From positions 145,877 through 209,876 of the forward strand of contig CALKCK010000025.1 in assembly GCA_938083195.1 (NCBI GenBank): a stretch of 64,000 nucleotides of DNA. The letters are read 5' to 3'. Positions 26,172 through 34,621 of the stretch are shown here, one piece after another. Made by a program: the position numbers and the translations under genes. The stretch's first letter is position 1. The number at the start of each line of letters is the position of its first letter. The stretch comes from an uncultured Pirellulaceae bacterium (GTDB taxonomy: Bacteria > Planctomycetota > Planctomycetia > Pirellulales > Pirellulaceae). The notes under the pieces are model-generated. The model had not been told where the DNA came from, did no database searches, and saw only the letters and a program-made list of their open reading frames with translations.

Positions 26172-26888
26172 TTATTTCCTTAAAGTCGACATCCCACCAT
26201 CGACGGCCAGCACCTGCCCAGTCATCCAGCTCGATTCATTAGTAAGTAAAAACCGGGCGGTTGCAGCGAGGTCCGCTGGCAAGCCAGTTCTCCCAAGAGG
26301 ATACTTTACCGCCATCGCCTCTCGATTCTCTGGGGAGCTAAAAAATCGTGATGCCAACGGCGTATCTGTCAAAGCTGGCGCGATGCAGTTGACACGAATC
26401 TTTGGGGCCCACTCAGCGGCGAGCGATCGAGTTAGACCCTCAACCGCCCCTTTGGCTGCGGCGACCGAGGCGTGCATCGACAGACCTTGAGAGACCGCAA
26501 CGGTGCTGAACATAACTACGCTCGCTGTCTTTTCGGCTGCTCCCTTTTTCAGTGCGGGAAGACACCCCTGTAAAAACTTTACGGCACCAAGCAAATTCAC
26601 CTCAAAGTCAGTGACAAAATCAGCTGGCTTCAAAGCTCGAAAAGACCTCAGGTTTATCGTACCCGGGCAATAAACGACTCCGTGCACGATGTCTGGAATG
26701 TTTGAAAAATCAAGATTATCCGACGTGAAATCCATATCATGCCGAACCACCTTCTCATGATCAGCAAGTTCTCCCCGCGACCGGGCAAGGACATCTATGC
26801 GATCTGCAAACGGGAGTAGTTGATTAACTATTTCGAGGCCGATCCCCTTACTTCCACCGGCAATTACAAAGTTTCCACCCATCGTCAT
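26172..26888 (-). CDS. Short-chain dehydrogenase/reductase lacking the catalytic tyrosine
   Basis: A 238-residue classical-size SDR. The NAD(P) motif is GGSKGIG (11-17), with 'VNLLGAVKFLQ' around the NNAG-equivalent region and the C-terminal 'WMTGQVLAVDGGMS'. The catalytic Ser is S128 and Lys K146, but the expected Tyr four residues before the Lys is V142 ('HASVAAAKGAVEG'). Normal SDR catalysis would be lost or altered. Start candidates are ATG 26888 and ATG 26882; the GAGGG upstream fits 26882 slightly better. It is divergent from the photolyase fusion gene, sharing a 248-base regulatory region. SDRs are recurrent neighbours of photolyase genes in light-induced clusters of proteobacteria, as I recall. 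Confidence 0.85.
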   Translation of the reverse strand: MTMGGNFVIAGGSKGIGLEIVNQLLPFADRIDVLARSRGELADHEKVVRHDMDFTSDNLDFSNIPDIVHGVVYCPGTINLRSFRALKPADFVTDFEVNLLGAVKFLQGCLPALKKGAAEKTASVVMFSTVAVSQGLSMHASVAAAKGAVEGLTRSLAAEWAPKIRVNCIAPALTDTPLASRFFSSPENREAMAVKYPLGRTGLPADLAATARFLLTNESSWMTGQVLAVDGGMSTLRK

Positions 26889-27054
26889 TGGCCCTCGTTG
26901 TTCAAAATAAAAACTATGCCTACGGCCACCGCTGCTGGAACGATCAAATAGCCGTCATTCCGCCCATTGCTAAAATTCAAAATGAATGAGAACAGTGCAT
27001 TTTGCGTTAACCTGTAATTCGCGCATTTATTAGCGTGATTTTTAGCCGTCATAG

Positions 27055-27077
27055 GCGGTATAGCTTAAGCTGACCGC
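27055..27077. promoter_or_regulatory. Nested dyad in the SDR/photolyase divergent promoter region
   Basis: GCGGT (27055-27059) and ACCGC (27073-27077) flank a perfect 10-base palindrome AGCTTAAGCT (27062-27071). It lies 60 bases before the photolyase start and 167 before the SDR start, a suitable place for a shared operator. No regulator can be assigned. Confidence 0.45.
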
Positions 27078-27136
27078 AAAAATGCGTTTGAGCACAACGA
27101 ACAACTTCTAATAATTCGCAACAACGTCGAGTCACC

Positions 27137-29605
27137 ATGTTTTCTTCTGAAAGTCATCTCATCGAACGATGCCGTTGGGTCGATTGTGAAAAAGATTTAA
27201 GTACTTTAAGAACAGACGGCTTCATAGTTTACTGGATGCGTTATGCCCTTCGCGCCGAGGAAAACCCGGCGCTCGACGTCGCGATTACAATCGCATCCAT
27301 TCACGGATGCCAACTACTGGTTTATCAAGAACTAAATTGCCAAGATGAATATTCCTCTGATCGGCATCACACTTTTGCCCTAGAAGGAGCGGCCGACGTT
27401 CAAGCCCAATTGGCTGCAAAAGGCATCAGCTATGCTTTCCATCTCGCTCCCAACAAAGCCGAATCCTCTCCCCTGACGTCACTTGCCCGTCAGGCGGAAC
27501 TCGTAATCGCTGAGGAAATGCCGACGACCATCGCCCGGAAAGAACTTGATTTACTAAACGACTCGGTTGAGACTTCCTTACTGTGCGTGGACGCGTCTTG
27601 TGTTCTACCCATGCAACTATCAGACAACGCATTCACTCGTGCATTTGAGTATCGCAACGCAACCAAAAATGAATACAAAAAAAGGGTCTCACTTCCCTGG
27701 CCAACGACAGAACTGTCACCAAACTCTTTCCCGATTGATTCACTACCTTTCCAACCAGTCGATTTCGAATCCACTGACATTACGGAACTAATCGCAAAAT
27801 GCGAAATTGACCATTCGGTTTCCCCCGTCGCCGACACCCAAGGCGGCACAACACCAGGCTATCAACGCTGGGTTTCTTTTAAATCGAAACAACTCAGCCA
27901 GTATGCGAATCATCGGAACGATCCATTACTTCATGGGGTTAGCCGAATGTCAGCCTACATTCACTACGGCATGGTTTCCCCCATGAGATTGGCACGAGAG
28001 TCCGCAGAACTTGGACATGCAGGGGCCGACAAATATCTCGACGAACTCTTATTTTGGCGTGAGTTAGCTTTTGTTTTTTGCTTCCATGAAAAAGAGCATG
28101 ACCATTGGAACGCCATTCCTAAGTGGGCAAAAAAAACCCTCAAGGCACACGAGGAGGATCAACGGCCAGTCGTTTATTCGTGGGAAACACTGGCAAGGGC
28201 TCAAACCAACGACGATTTTTGGAACGCTGCCCAACTGACCCTGTTAAGGCATGGCGAACTTCACAACAACCTCCGCATGACCTGGGGCAAAGCGATTATT
28301 AACTGGACCAAAAATCCTCAAGACGCCTTGGATTTAGTTTTTGATCTAAATCACCGATACGCTTTGGACGGTCGCGACCCTGCATCCGTCGGCGGGATTT
28401 TATGGTGTTTCGGACAGTTTGACCGCCCGTTCAAACCCGACCGTTCGATCCTAGGGACGGTGAGAGAGCGATCCACCGAAACTCATGCTGGCCGCCTCTC
28501 TGTTTCAGATTACCGAGAACAGTTCGTACCGCCAAGAATCAAAAACCGCCCGCGAATTGCCATCATTGGCGCCGGCATCTCTGGACTCTTCGCCGCAAGA
28601 ACGCTGATGGATCATGGAATGGAAGTTGTCGTTTTTGAGAAAAGCCGTGGTGTGGGGGGCCGAATGGCCACTCGTCGCACTCCCTCCCAACAAAAGTTCG
28701 ACCATGGTGCGCAGTATTTTACAGCCAGGGACGAGCGTTTTGTCAGGTACGTCCGTTCATGGCAAACACAGGGAATTGTTGCGAATTGGCCTGACTCAAA
28801 TCAAGGCGACAACAGTCAAGTCGCGGTTATCAAGAACGGAACGATTGAGTCTTATTCAAAATCGGAACAAAGGTTCGTTGGCACCCCCGGCATGAACTCG
28901 ATAGGGAAACACCTTGCTAATGGACTCAACATCCACCTCAAGACACAAGTGGAATCAATCACCCAAACAAATGATCAGCTAACTTTAAAAGATTCCTCGC
29001 AACATTTACTTGGGAATTTTGACCGCCTAATAATCTCTGCTCCTGCCGCACAAACAGCAGAATTACTTTCAGAGTTCCCTACCATCGGAGAGCCTATCTC
29101 CCAAATCACCATGAACCCATGCTGGGCCGTGATGGCAGAGTTCCCCAACCCGCTTAACGCACCCTGGGCGGCAGCATTCGTTCACAATTCATCAATTTCC
29201 TGGGTTGCCCGTAACCAGACCAAACCTGGAAGACAATCATCGCATGAGCATTTAGTTATTCACGCCAACCCTCAGTGGAGTACCACCCACTGGGACGAAG
29301 ATCCCGAACAGGTTGAAGCGATATTACTCAATGAGCTTTGGCAAGCGACCTCAATCGCCCCACAGATCCCCACAATTTCAATTGCTCACAGATGGAAATA
29401 CGCAATCCCCGTCAACCCATCAGCCATTGAAAGCTACTTCGATGCCGACGCCGGTATTGCTGCTTGCGGAGATTGGGCCAACGGCTCTAGAGTTGAAGGC
29501 GCGTTTCTCAGTGGCATGTCTGCAGCGGGGCGAATTTTAGGATCGCTGATTTCAGTGCCTCGCTACAAAAAGGGGAGAGCAGGGGCATTCCCGCCGTCCT
29601 CCTAA
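27137..29605 (+). CDS. Class II CPD photolyase fused to a renalase-like FAD oxidoreductase
   Basis: An 822-residue fusion. Residues about 1-465 are a class II-type deoxyribodipyrimidine photolyase, which uses FAD and light to split pyrimidine dimers. Signs are 'GFIVYWMRYALRAEENPALD' near the N-terminus, 'YIHYGMVSPMRLARESAELG' and 'LDELLFWRELAFVFCFHEKE' in the FAD-binding helices, and 'LDGRDPASVGGILWCFGQFD' with 'RPFKP' following. Residues about 474-815 are a separate flavoprotein: GAGISG (about 477-482), 'VVVFEKSRGVGGRMATRR', 'FDHGAQYFT' and the C-terminal 'GDWANGSRVEGAFLSGMSAA'. This is the COG3380/renalase-like NAD(P)/FAD oxidoreductase family. The junction is continuous without a frameshift. 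In other bacteria the two functions can be encoded as neighbouring genes; here they form one chain. The oxidoreductase substrate is unknown. Confidence 0.9.
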   Translation: MFSSESHLIERCRWVDCEKDLSTLRTDGFIVYWMRYALRAEENPALDVAITIASIHGCQLLVYQELNCQDEYSSDRHHTFALEGAADVQAQLAAKGISYAFHLAPNKAESSPLTSLARQAELVIAEEMPTTIARKELDLLNDSVETSLLCVDASCVLPMQLSDNAFTRAFEYRNATKNEYKKRVSLPWPTTELSPNSFPIDSLPFQPVDFESTDITELIAKCEIDHSVSPVADTQGGTTPGYQRWVSFKSKQLSQYANHRNDPLLHGVSRMSAYIHYGMVSPMRLARESAELGHAGADKYLDELLFWRELAFVFCFHEKEHDHWNAIPKWAKKTLKAHEEDQRPVVYSWETLARAQTNDDFWNAAQLTLLRHGELHNNLRMTWGKAIINWTKNPQDALDLVFDLNHRYALDGRDPASVGGILWCFGQFDRPFKPDRSILGTVRERSTETHAGRLSVSDYREQFVPPRIKNRPRIAIIGAGISGLFAARTLMDHGMEVVVFEKSRGVGGRMATRRTPSQQKFDHGAQYFTARDERFVRYVRSWQTQGIVANWPDSNQGDNSQVAVIKNGTIESYSKSEQRFVGTPGMNSIGKHLANGLNIHLKTQVESITQTNDQLTLKDSSQHLLGNFDRLIISAPAAQTAELLSEFPTIGEPISQITMNPCWAVMAEFPNPLNAPWAAAFVHNSSISWVARNQTKPGRQSSHEHLVIHANPQWSTTHWDEDPEQVEAILLNELWQATSIAPQIPTISIAHRWKYAIPVNPSAIESYFDADAGIAACGDWANGSRVEGAFLSGMSAAGRILGSLISVPRYKKGRAGAFPPSS

Positions 29606-29705
29606 GTTGCATTTACAACCAAATTACGGTTTCGAAAAAGCGAACGTCTAAAATTCACCGTTTTGATTCTCTGTTAATACCCCGTTTACCTTTGAGATTT
29701 GAAAA

Positions 29706-30503
29706 ATGCCGGAAGGACATACGATTCATCGACTCGCAAATGACCATCAAAAGTGGTTTGCCGGCCAGAAAATGGGGGCTCTTTCTCCTCAAGGAAGATT
29801 TTCCGAGGAGGCAAGCCAAATTTCAGGACTTAAGTTACTCTCGACGTCTGCCCATGGGAAACATCTGTTCTACCACTGGGAGGATGGACAAACGATGCAT
29901 ATCCATCTCGGTTTATACGGTAAGTTTCGGGTTCATCAAAACCCTGCACCTGAACCTCGCGGTGCCGTTCGTGTCAGAATGATTGGAAACGAACGGACGT
30001 TTGATCTCAATGGGCCAAATTGCTGTGAGCTACTGACGACCGATGATTTGGCAACTTTATTACAGCGGTTAGGGCAAGACCCACTTCGCAGCGATGCATC
30101 TCCCGAAATTGTGTGGGCTAGATTCTCTCGATCACGTTCTTGCATTGGCACTCTGCTGTTAAATCAATCCGTGATCGCGGGAGTTGGAAATGTGTACCGA
30201 GCGGAGATTTTGTTTCTTCTTGGAATTCATCCAGAAACGCCGACTAACGAAATCGACCGAGACACATTCGACCAACTTTGGAAACTGACAACCAATCTCT
30301 TGAAAACGGGCGTTAAATATAATCGCATCATCACGGTGGATCGGGAAAAGGGTGGAAAACCACTCAGCCGCCTCAACGCAAGAGAGCGACTCAACATCTA
30401 CAAACGCACGCACTGCCCACATTGCAATCATCGCATTCGCACATGGGAATTAGGGAATCGAAAAATGTACGCTTGCGAAAAATGCCAGCCAGTCAACAAC
30501 TGA
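29706..30503 (+). CDS. nei: Fpg/Nei-family DNA glycosylase/AP lyase
   Basis: A 265-residue base-excision repair enzyme. It begins MPEGHTIHRL, so the catalytic proline (P2 after Met removal) and E3 are present. K52 in 'SAHGKHLFYHW' is the conserved lysine, and 'NQSVIAGVGNVYRAEILF' is the helix-two-turn-helix. The C-terminal zinc finger is CPHC (237-240) and CEKC (257-260), with R252 near the tip. The 'MPEGH' start points to the Nei/endonuclease VIII branch rather than Fpg. It removes oxidised pyrimidines and nicks the strand. It follows the photolyase fusion by 100 bases on the same strand, consistent with a DNA-damage operon. Confidence 0.93.
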   Translation: MPEGHTIHRLANDHQKWFAGQKMGALSPQGRFSEEASQISGLKLLSTSAHGKHLFYHWEDGQTMHIHLGLYGKFRVHQNPAPEPRGAVRVRMIGNERTFDLNGPNCCELLTTDDLATLLQRLGQDPLRSDASPEIVWARFSRSRSCIGTLLLNQSVIAGVGNVYRAEILFLLGIHPETPTNEIDRDTFDQLWKLTTNLLKTGVKYNRIITVDREKGGKPLSRLNARERLNIYKRTHCPHCNHRIRTWELGNRKMYACEKCQPVNN

Positions 30504-30533
30504 ACTCGATCAACAACTGAACTCGATCAACAA
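30494..30533. repeat. 17-bp tandem duplication spanning the nei stop codon
   Basis: The unit CAACAACTGAACTCGAT occurs at 30494-30510 and again at 30511-30527, followed by CAACAA. The gene's TGA stop (30501-30503) lies inside the first copy, so the protein end is unchanged. Confidence 0.85.
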
Positions 30534-30557
30534 AACAAAATCGCAACAGTTTATATT

Positions 30558-31016
30558 ATGGAATTTTCAATCTTACTTTTATTGATCAATGCAATTGCCA
30601 CTCTCTACATGACGGGACTCATCTGGATGGTGCAAATTGTTCACTACCCATTGTTTTCCGAGGTCGGACTGGAGCAGTTTCCGCAGTATGCGCAGAAACA
30701 TCAATTCCTAACATCAATTGTTGTTGGCCCGCCAATGCTGACCGAAGCACTAAGCGCTATCCTTCTAGCTTGGTTCCTCCCACCCGGCACTTCTTTGCCA
30801 ATGGTAATCGCGGGCATTTTACTCGTCATTAGTATTTGGGCATCCACTGCTGTGATCCAAGTGCCTTGCCATGAAAAACTGGAAGAGGGCTTCACGGCGA
30901 CAATCCACAGAAGGCTGGTGTTAACAAACTGGTTCCGAACAGTGGCTTGGACCGCACGCGGTTTTTTAGTCGCGTGGATGCTAACATTAGTGATCAACGC
31001 GATCACCGTCACCTAA
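30558..31016 (+). CDS. Small integral membrane protein, four predicted helices
   Basis: A 152-residue protein with four hydrophobic helices: 'FSILLLLINAIATLYMTGLI', 'TEALSAILLAWFL', 'MVIAGILLVISIWASTAVI' and 'GFLVAWMLTLVINAI'. Conserved-looking polar residues include 'WMVQIVHYPLFSEVG', 'HQFLTSIVVGPPML' and 'QVPCHEKLEEGF', the pattern of a DUF1772-like or related four-helix family found in many bacteria. The histidines could bind a metal or heme but this is unproven. It lies 55 bases after nei on the same strand and 15 bases before the lipase-like gene. Confidence 0.75.
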   Translation: MEFSILLLLINAIATLYMTGLIWMVQIVHYPLFSEVGLEQFPQYAQKHQFLTSIVVGPPMLTEALSAILLAWFLPPGTSLPMVIAGILLVISIWASTAVIQVPCHEKLEEGFTATIHRRLVLTNWFRTVAWTARGFLVAWMLTLVINAITVT

Positions 31017-31030
31017 AATGACATATCCAA

Positions 31031-31753
31031 ATGACCGTCAACTTTAAATGCCCAACCCTTTCAACCAGTGAGGACGTAAGCTTGGAAACACCAAAAAAAA
31101 CAAAGGAACTTGTGGTCTTGATCCACGGACTCGGTGGCACGCGAATAGACATGTTACCCATCGCAAGAAAACTGAAAAAATCCGGATTCCAAACACGACG
31201 GTGGGGTTACCGCAGTCTTGGGAACCGAATTGAAACCCATGCGAATCGGCTCGGCATTTTTCTCAAAAAAATGGAATCAGAGCAGCCACGGCGAAAAATC
31301 CACCTTGTGACCCATAGCATGGGTGGAATCATCACGCGAACCATGCTTTCTCAGTTTCAGTTAGACAACATTGATCGTGTCGTGATGCTCGCTCCTCCTC
31401 ACCAAGGATCCCACGCAGCAAGGAAACTGTCACCATTTTTTGGCTGGTTAACACCGAGTCTCAAACAACTATCCGATGAACCGGACAGCTTCGTGCGAAA
31501 TTTACCTAACCCCTTTGAAAACAATCAATTTGACTTTGGCATTGTGGAAGCCGAAAAAGACCGCGTTATCGAACAAGGCAGTGTTTTGTTAGACGGCTAC
31601 CGAGACTATGCAGAGGTTTGTGGGCACCACGGAATTTTGACCTGGTATTCCAACACGATTCAGTTGGTTGACAACTTCCTCAACCACGGCCGATTCAACC
31701 TGACCACCGTTGATTCCCATTCTGAACGCCAGCACCCGATCAATGCAGTTTAA
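31031..31753 (+). CDS. Alpha/beta-hydrolase, lipase-like
   Basis: A 240-residue cytoplasmic hydrolase. 'LVVLIHGLGGTRIDMLPIAR' carries the oxyanion-hole HG motif. The nucleophile elbow is 'VTHSMGGIITR' (a THSMGG version of G-x-S-x-G). 'VMLAPPHQGSHAARKL' is typical of the triacylglycerol-lipase-like/PGAP1-like group. The catalytic His is probably in 'VCGHHGILTW'. No signal peptide was found. The next gene's start overlaps its end by 11 bases, so the two are likely translationally coupled. The substrate is unknown. Confidence 0.85.
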   Translation: MTVNFKCPTLSTSEDVSLETPKKTKELVVLIHGLGGTRIDMLPIARKLKKSGFQTRRWGYRSLGNRIETHANRLGIFLKKMESEQPRRKIHLVTHSMGGIITRTMLSQFQLDNIDRVVMLAPPHQGSHAARKLSPFFGWLTPSLKQLSDEPDSFVRNLPNPFENNQFDFGIVEAEKDRVIEQGSVLLDGYRDYAEVCGHHGILTWYSNTIQLVDNFLNHGRFNLTTVDSHSERQHPINAV

Positions 31754-32510
31754 AAACCATATTGGAATTGACTACAGCGGAGCGGCGACGCCGAAAACTC
31801 GCTCGGCGACGATTCAAACGTATCAAAGCCAGTTGAGCGACTTACCCCATTGCGTTGCTTCACCAGCGTCAACGGACAATCGTAAAAGGAACTGGAATCG
31901 AATTGAACTCTTTGATTGGATGGTAAGTCAGTTCGAACAACCCAGCCCAATCATCGTTGGGATTGACCATGGGTTATCGTTCCCATTAGCTTACTTTAAT
32001 CGATATCAACTAGATTCATGGGATGACTTCTTAAAAGATTTCGCAACTCACTGGCCCACAGATCATTCCGAAGCAACCGTTGAACAATTCAGGACCACGA
32101 CAACTCGAGTTGGAACTAATGATGAACTACGCATCACCGAGCAGTGGACATCTTCGGCAAAAAGTGTTTTTCAATTCGATGTCCAGGGCTCGGTTGCAAA
32201 ATCTACACATGCCGGCCTACCGTTTGCCTACTCCCTTCGCAATTTAGTTCCCAAAATTCATTTCTGGCCCTATGACGGATGGGAAATTCCGCCCGGCACA
32301 TCCGTTTTGGCTGAAATCTACCCTTCAATTTTTCGCAATCGTTTTCCACGAACGTCGCGAACCGTTGACCAACAAGATGCTTATTCTGTTTGTCGATGGC
32401 TTTTTGAAATGGATCAATCGGAACAGCTACCGACATTCTTTAAACCTCCAATCGATTCATCGACAAAACAAATTGCAGCAAAAGAAGGCTGGATTCTCGG
32501 TGTGTACTAA
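31743..32510 (+). CDS. DUF429-like predicted RNase-H-fold nuclease
   Basis: About 255 residues from ATG 31743, which overlaps the end of the preceding lipase gene by 11 bases; a further upstream ATG at 31710 is possible. The N-terminal 'HIGIDYSGAATPKTRSATIQ' gives the first acidic strand of an RNase-H-like fold. 'IIVGIDHGLSFP' holds a second acidic residue, and 'VLAEIYPSIFRNRFP' and 'QQDAYSVCRWLFEMD' resemble the E..P and D motifs of DUF429/COG2410 predicted nucleases. These proteins are proposed nucleases without a known substrate. The context (DNA repair genes) is compatible. The assignment is by weak pattern. Confidence 0.6.
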   Translation: MQFKNHIGIDYSGAATPKTRSATIQTYQSQLSDLPHCVASPASTDNRKRNWNRIELFDWMVSQFEQPSPIIVGIDHGLSFPLAYFNRYQLDSWDDFLKDFATHWPTDHSEATVEQFRTTTTRVGTNDELRITEQWTSSAKSVFQFDVQGSVAKSTHAGLPFAYSLRNLVPKIHFWPYDGWEIPPGTSVLAEIYPSIFRNRFPRTSRTVDQQDAYSVCRWLFEMDQSEQLPTFFKPPIDSSTKQIAAKEGWILGVY

Positions 32511-32591
32511 TCGGCAATCGCCTAAATCACCGGGTGGGCCAGATCCCTCAAGTCAACTCAACAAGATCAAACATACTGAGGGAAAATTCTC

Positions 32592-32924
32592 GTGACCATC
32601 GAAGTTGCTGCCATCCCATGGTATTCGTCAGCGAAAATTTATGAAAATTTCCGAGCTAGTGCAGTCGATGCGGAGGATTTTTTTCCAACTTTCAGAGAAT
32701 GGCTTGAGGCGGCAATCAGCCACGAAAGAGAGGCCGAACGACGAGGCATCCCAGTTGTGCGAATTCGAATGCGCATGCAGACGTTCGCTCAATTTTCTCG
32801 CAATTCAGGAAAAACAAATGACGGCCCCGGAAGAACGGCCTTTGCAAATCATCTAGCAGACAAATTCCTCGACAACAACGGCGAGACCAATCTCAACCAG
32901 ACAACCGGCCAATCAAGAATCTAG
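32592..32924 (+). CDS. Small hypothetical protein
   Basis: A 110-residue protein from GTG 32592, with GAGGGA about nine bases upstream. It is rich in charged residues and contains 'AAIPWYSSAKIYENFRASA' and 'FREWLEAAISHEREAERRGI'. A conserved-looking N-terminal half is followed by a polar, probably disordered tail. No motif is recognised. Its 3' end overlaps the convergent photolyase gene by 12 bases. Confidence 0.6.
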   Translation: MTIEVAAIPWYSSAKIYENFRASAVDAEDFFPTFREWLEAAISHEREAERRGIPVVRIRMRMQTFAQFSRNSGKTNDGPGRTAFANHLADKFLDNNGETNLNQTTGQSRI

Positions 32925-34412
32925 CTGGCTCAAAAATGCTTCCGCATTGTTGACGTGAGTCTGCCTTTTTTCTTCGTCCATCTTTTTGGCCATACTGCAC
33001 ATCATCGCCCAGCGCGGGTTTTTGCCCAACTGATCGGCATGATTCCAAATCCACCGCCAGTACAAACCGTCCCAAACATCACACCACTCACCTTTTTTAT
33101 GATGGCTCATTTTTCGAATATACGATGAACCAGAAAAATAAGGCTTGGTAGTGATTAGCCCACCGTCGGCGTTTTGGCTCATTGCGTAAGCGTTGGGAAC
33201 CATTACCCAATCATAGCTGTCTACAAACAACTCCATAAACCATCGGTAAATTTCGTCTGGATCAAATTCGCACAAAAACATGAATCCGCCTAAAACCATC
33301 AATCGCTCAATGTGGTGGCAGTAACCAGTCTTCAGCAGACGCTGGATGGTGTCATCGACAGGGACAATGCCCGTTGTTCCGTCATAAAAAGATGGTGGAA
33401 TTTTGCGATGGTGCCCCCAATGGTTGGTAGTCCTCATTTTCACGCCGAGGTCGTGATAGGTAGCACGCATGAACTCTCGCCAACCGACGATCTGACGAAC
33501 AAACCCTTCGACTGAATTGAGAGGAGTATCGTGCTTTTCAAATTGGTTGATGGCTGCTTTGACGACTTGCTCGGGCGTGAGTAAGCCGATGTTAAGCGCT
33601 GGCGTCAACATACTGTGCCAAAGCCATGATTCGCCCTCCACGATTGCGTCTTCGTAGGTGCCGAATTTTTCGAAACGATGCTTAAGAAAGTGCTTTAGCC
33701 AAGCCTTGGCGTCGCGATGCGAGGTCGGATAATAAAACGTCTCAATTTCACCAAAGTTCTCAGCAAACCGATCTTCGACGTAAGCCTTCGCTTCTTTATC
33801 AATTTCATCAAATTTCAATTTCAGTAATTCAGGTATCTCAGGCAGCAACTTCTTCGGCACCTTTTTTCTGTTTTCCTCATCGAAACTCCACTTGCCACCA
33901 ATCGGCTCGTTTTTTTCCATCAGCAGGTTCAGTCGCTTGCGTTGCCACTTGTAGAAATCAGCCATGAACCAGCGTTTTTTACCTGCACGATACTCTGCAT
34001 TTTCTCCAACGCCGTTGAGGAATCCTGGATTCTGCAAAAATTCCAACTCAATGCCCGACTTGTCTGAATACCGCTGAAGTCTTCGGTTGAGTAGGTAATC
34101 GTCAGGCTCGACAACCAACATTGGACCTTGAGAATCATTCCCCCGCTCGTGGAGACTTTCGAGTTGGGTCTGCAACGCCTGCGAATCGGAACAGTATTCT
34201 AAATAGACCGTCTCGAATCCCTGTTCCTCAAGACGCTTCTGGTAACGCTTCATCGTCGACCGATGCAGCCATAGCTTCTGTTTATGAAACTTAACGAAAT
34301 TTTCAGCGTCGCCGAAAAAAAGGCTGTCTTCAATCAATACGATTCTGGCGGGCTTTCGCTTTAGACCCGGATGATTCTCGAACAATTGATGAGGAAATAC
34401 GAGCAGATCCAA
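32913..34412 (-). CDS. Cryptochrome/photolyase of the FeS-BCP (PhrB) type lacking the Fe-S cysteines
   Basis: A 499-residue flavoprotein of the COG3046 group, whose studied members repair (6-4) photoproducts. Hallmarks: 'LIEDSLFFGD' and 'FHKQKLWLHRSTMKRY' at the N-terminus, 'YYPTSHRDAKAWLKHFL', 'VEGFVRQIVGWREFMRATYH', 'HHIERLMVLGGFMFL' and 'YAMSQNADGGLITTKPYFSG'. Classic members bind a [4Fe-4S] cluster through four cysteines, three of them just after the 'KPY.SG..Y...MS' motif. Here that stretch has only C444 ('KKGEWCDVWDGLYWRW'), and the first ligand position near 350-353 reads 'VPVDD'. Cluster loss is therefore predicted. Repair activity might persist, or the protein could act as a photoreceptor. 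It is convergent with the small gene at 32592 and divergent from ctaA. Confidence 0.92.
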   Translation of the reverse strand: MDLLVFPHQLFENHPGLKRKPARIVLIEDSLFFGDAENFVKFHKQKLWLHRSTMKRYQKRLEEQGFETVYLEYCSDSQALQTQLESLHERGNDSQGPMLVVEPDDYLLNRRLQRYSDKSGIELEFLQNPGFLNGVGENAEYRAGKKRWFMADFYKWQRKRLNLLMEKNEPIGGKWSFDEENRKKVPKKLLPEIPELLKLKFDEIDKEAKAYVEDRFAENFGEIETFYYPTSHRDAKAWLKHFLKHRFEKFGTYEDAIVEGESWLWHSMLTPALNIGLLTPEQVVKAAINQFEKHDTPLNSVEGFVRQIVGWREFMRATYHDLGVKMRTTNHWGHHRKIPPSFYDGTTGIVPVDDTIQRLLKTGYCHHIERLMVLGGFMFLCEFDPDEIYRWFMELFVDSYDWVMVPNAYAMSQNADGGLITTKPYFSGSSYIRKMSHHKKGEWCDVWDGLYWRWIWNHADQLGKNPRWAMMCSMAKKMDEEKRQTHVNNAEAFLSQLDS

Positions 34413-34621
34413 TTTTTCGCACCTAATTTAACAAAGGAATGGTCAGTTCGATGCAACCGCGTTACCCAAAGCAAGCTTAACCGGTTATCTTGATGAAGGG
34501 TTGGGGTTTCGATAGGCTTGCCAGCCAAGTCTCCAACTGTTCAAAAAACCAATCAACGTAATTATACCACCATTCCAATGCCAACAATTAGCCCTCAACG
34601 CGAGAGGGGATTTCTTTCGCG

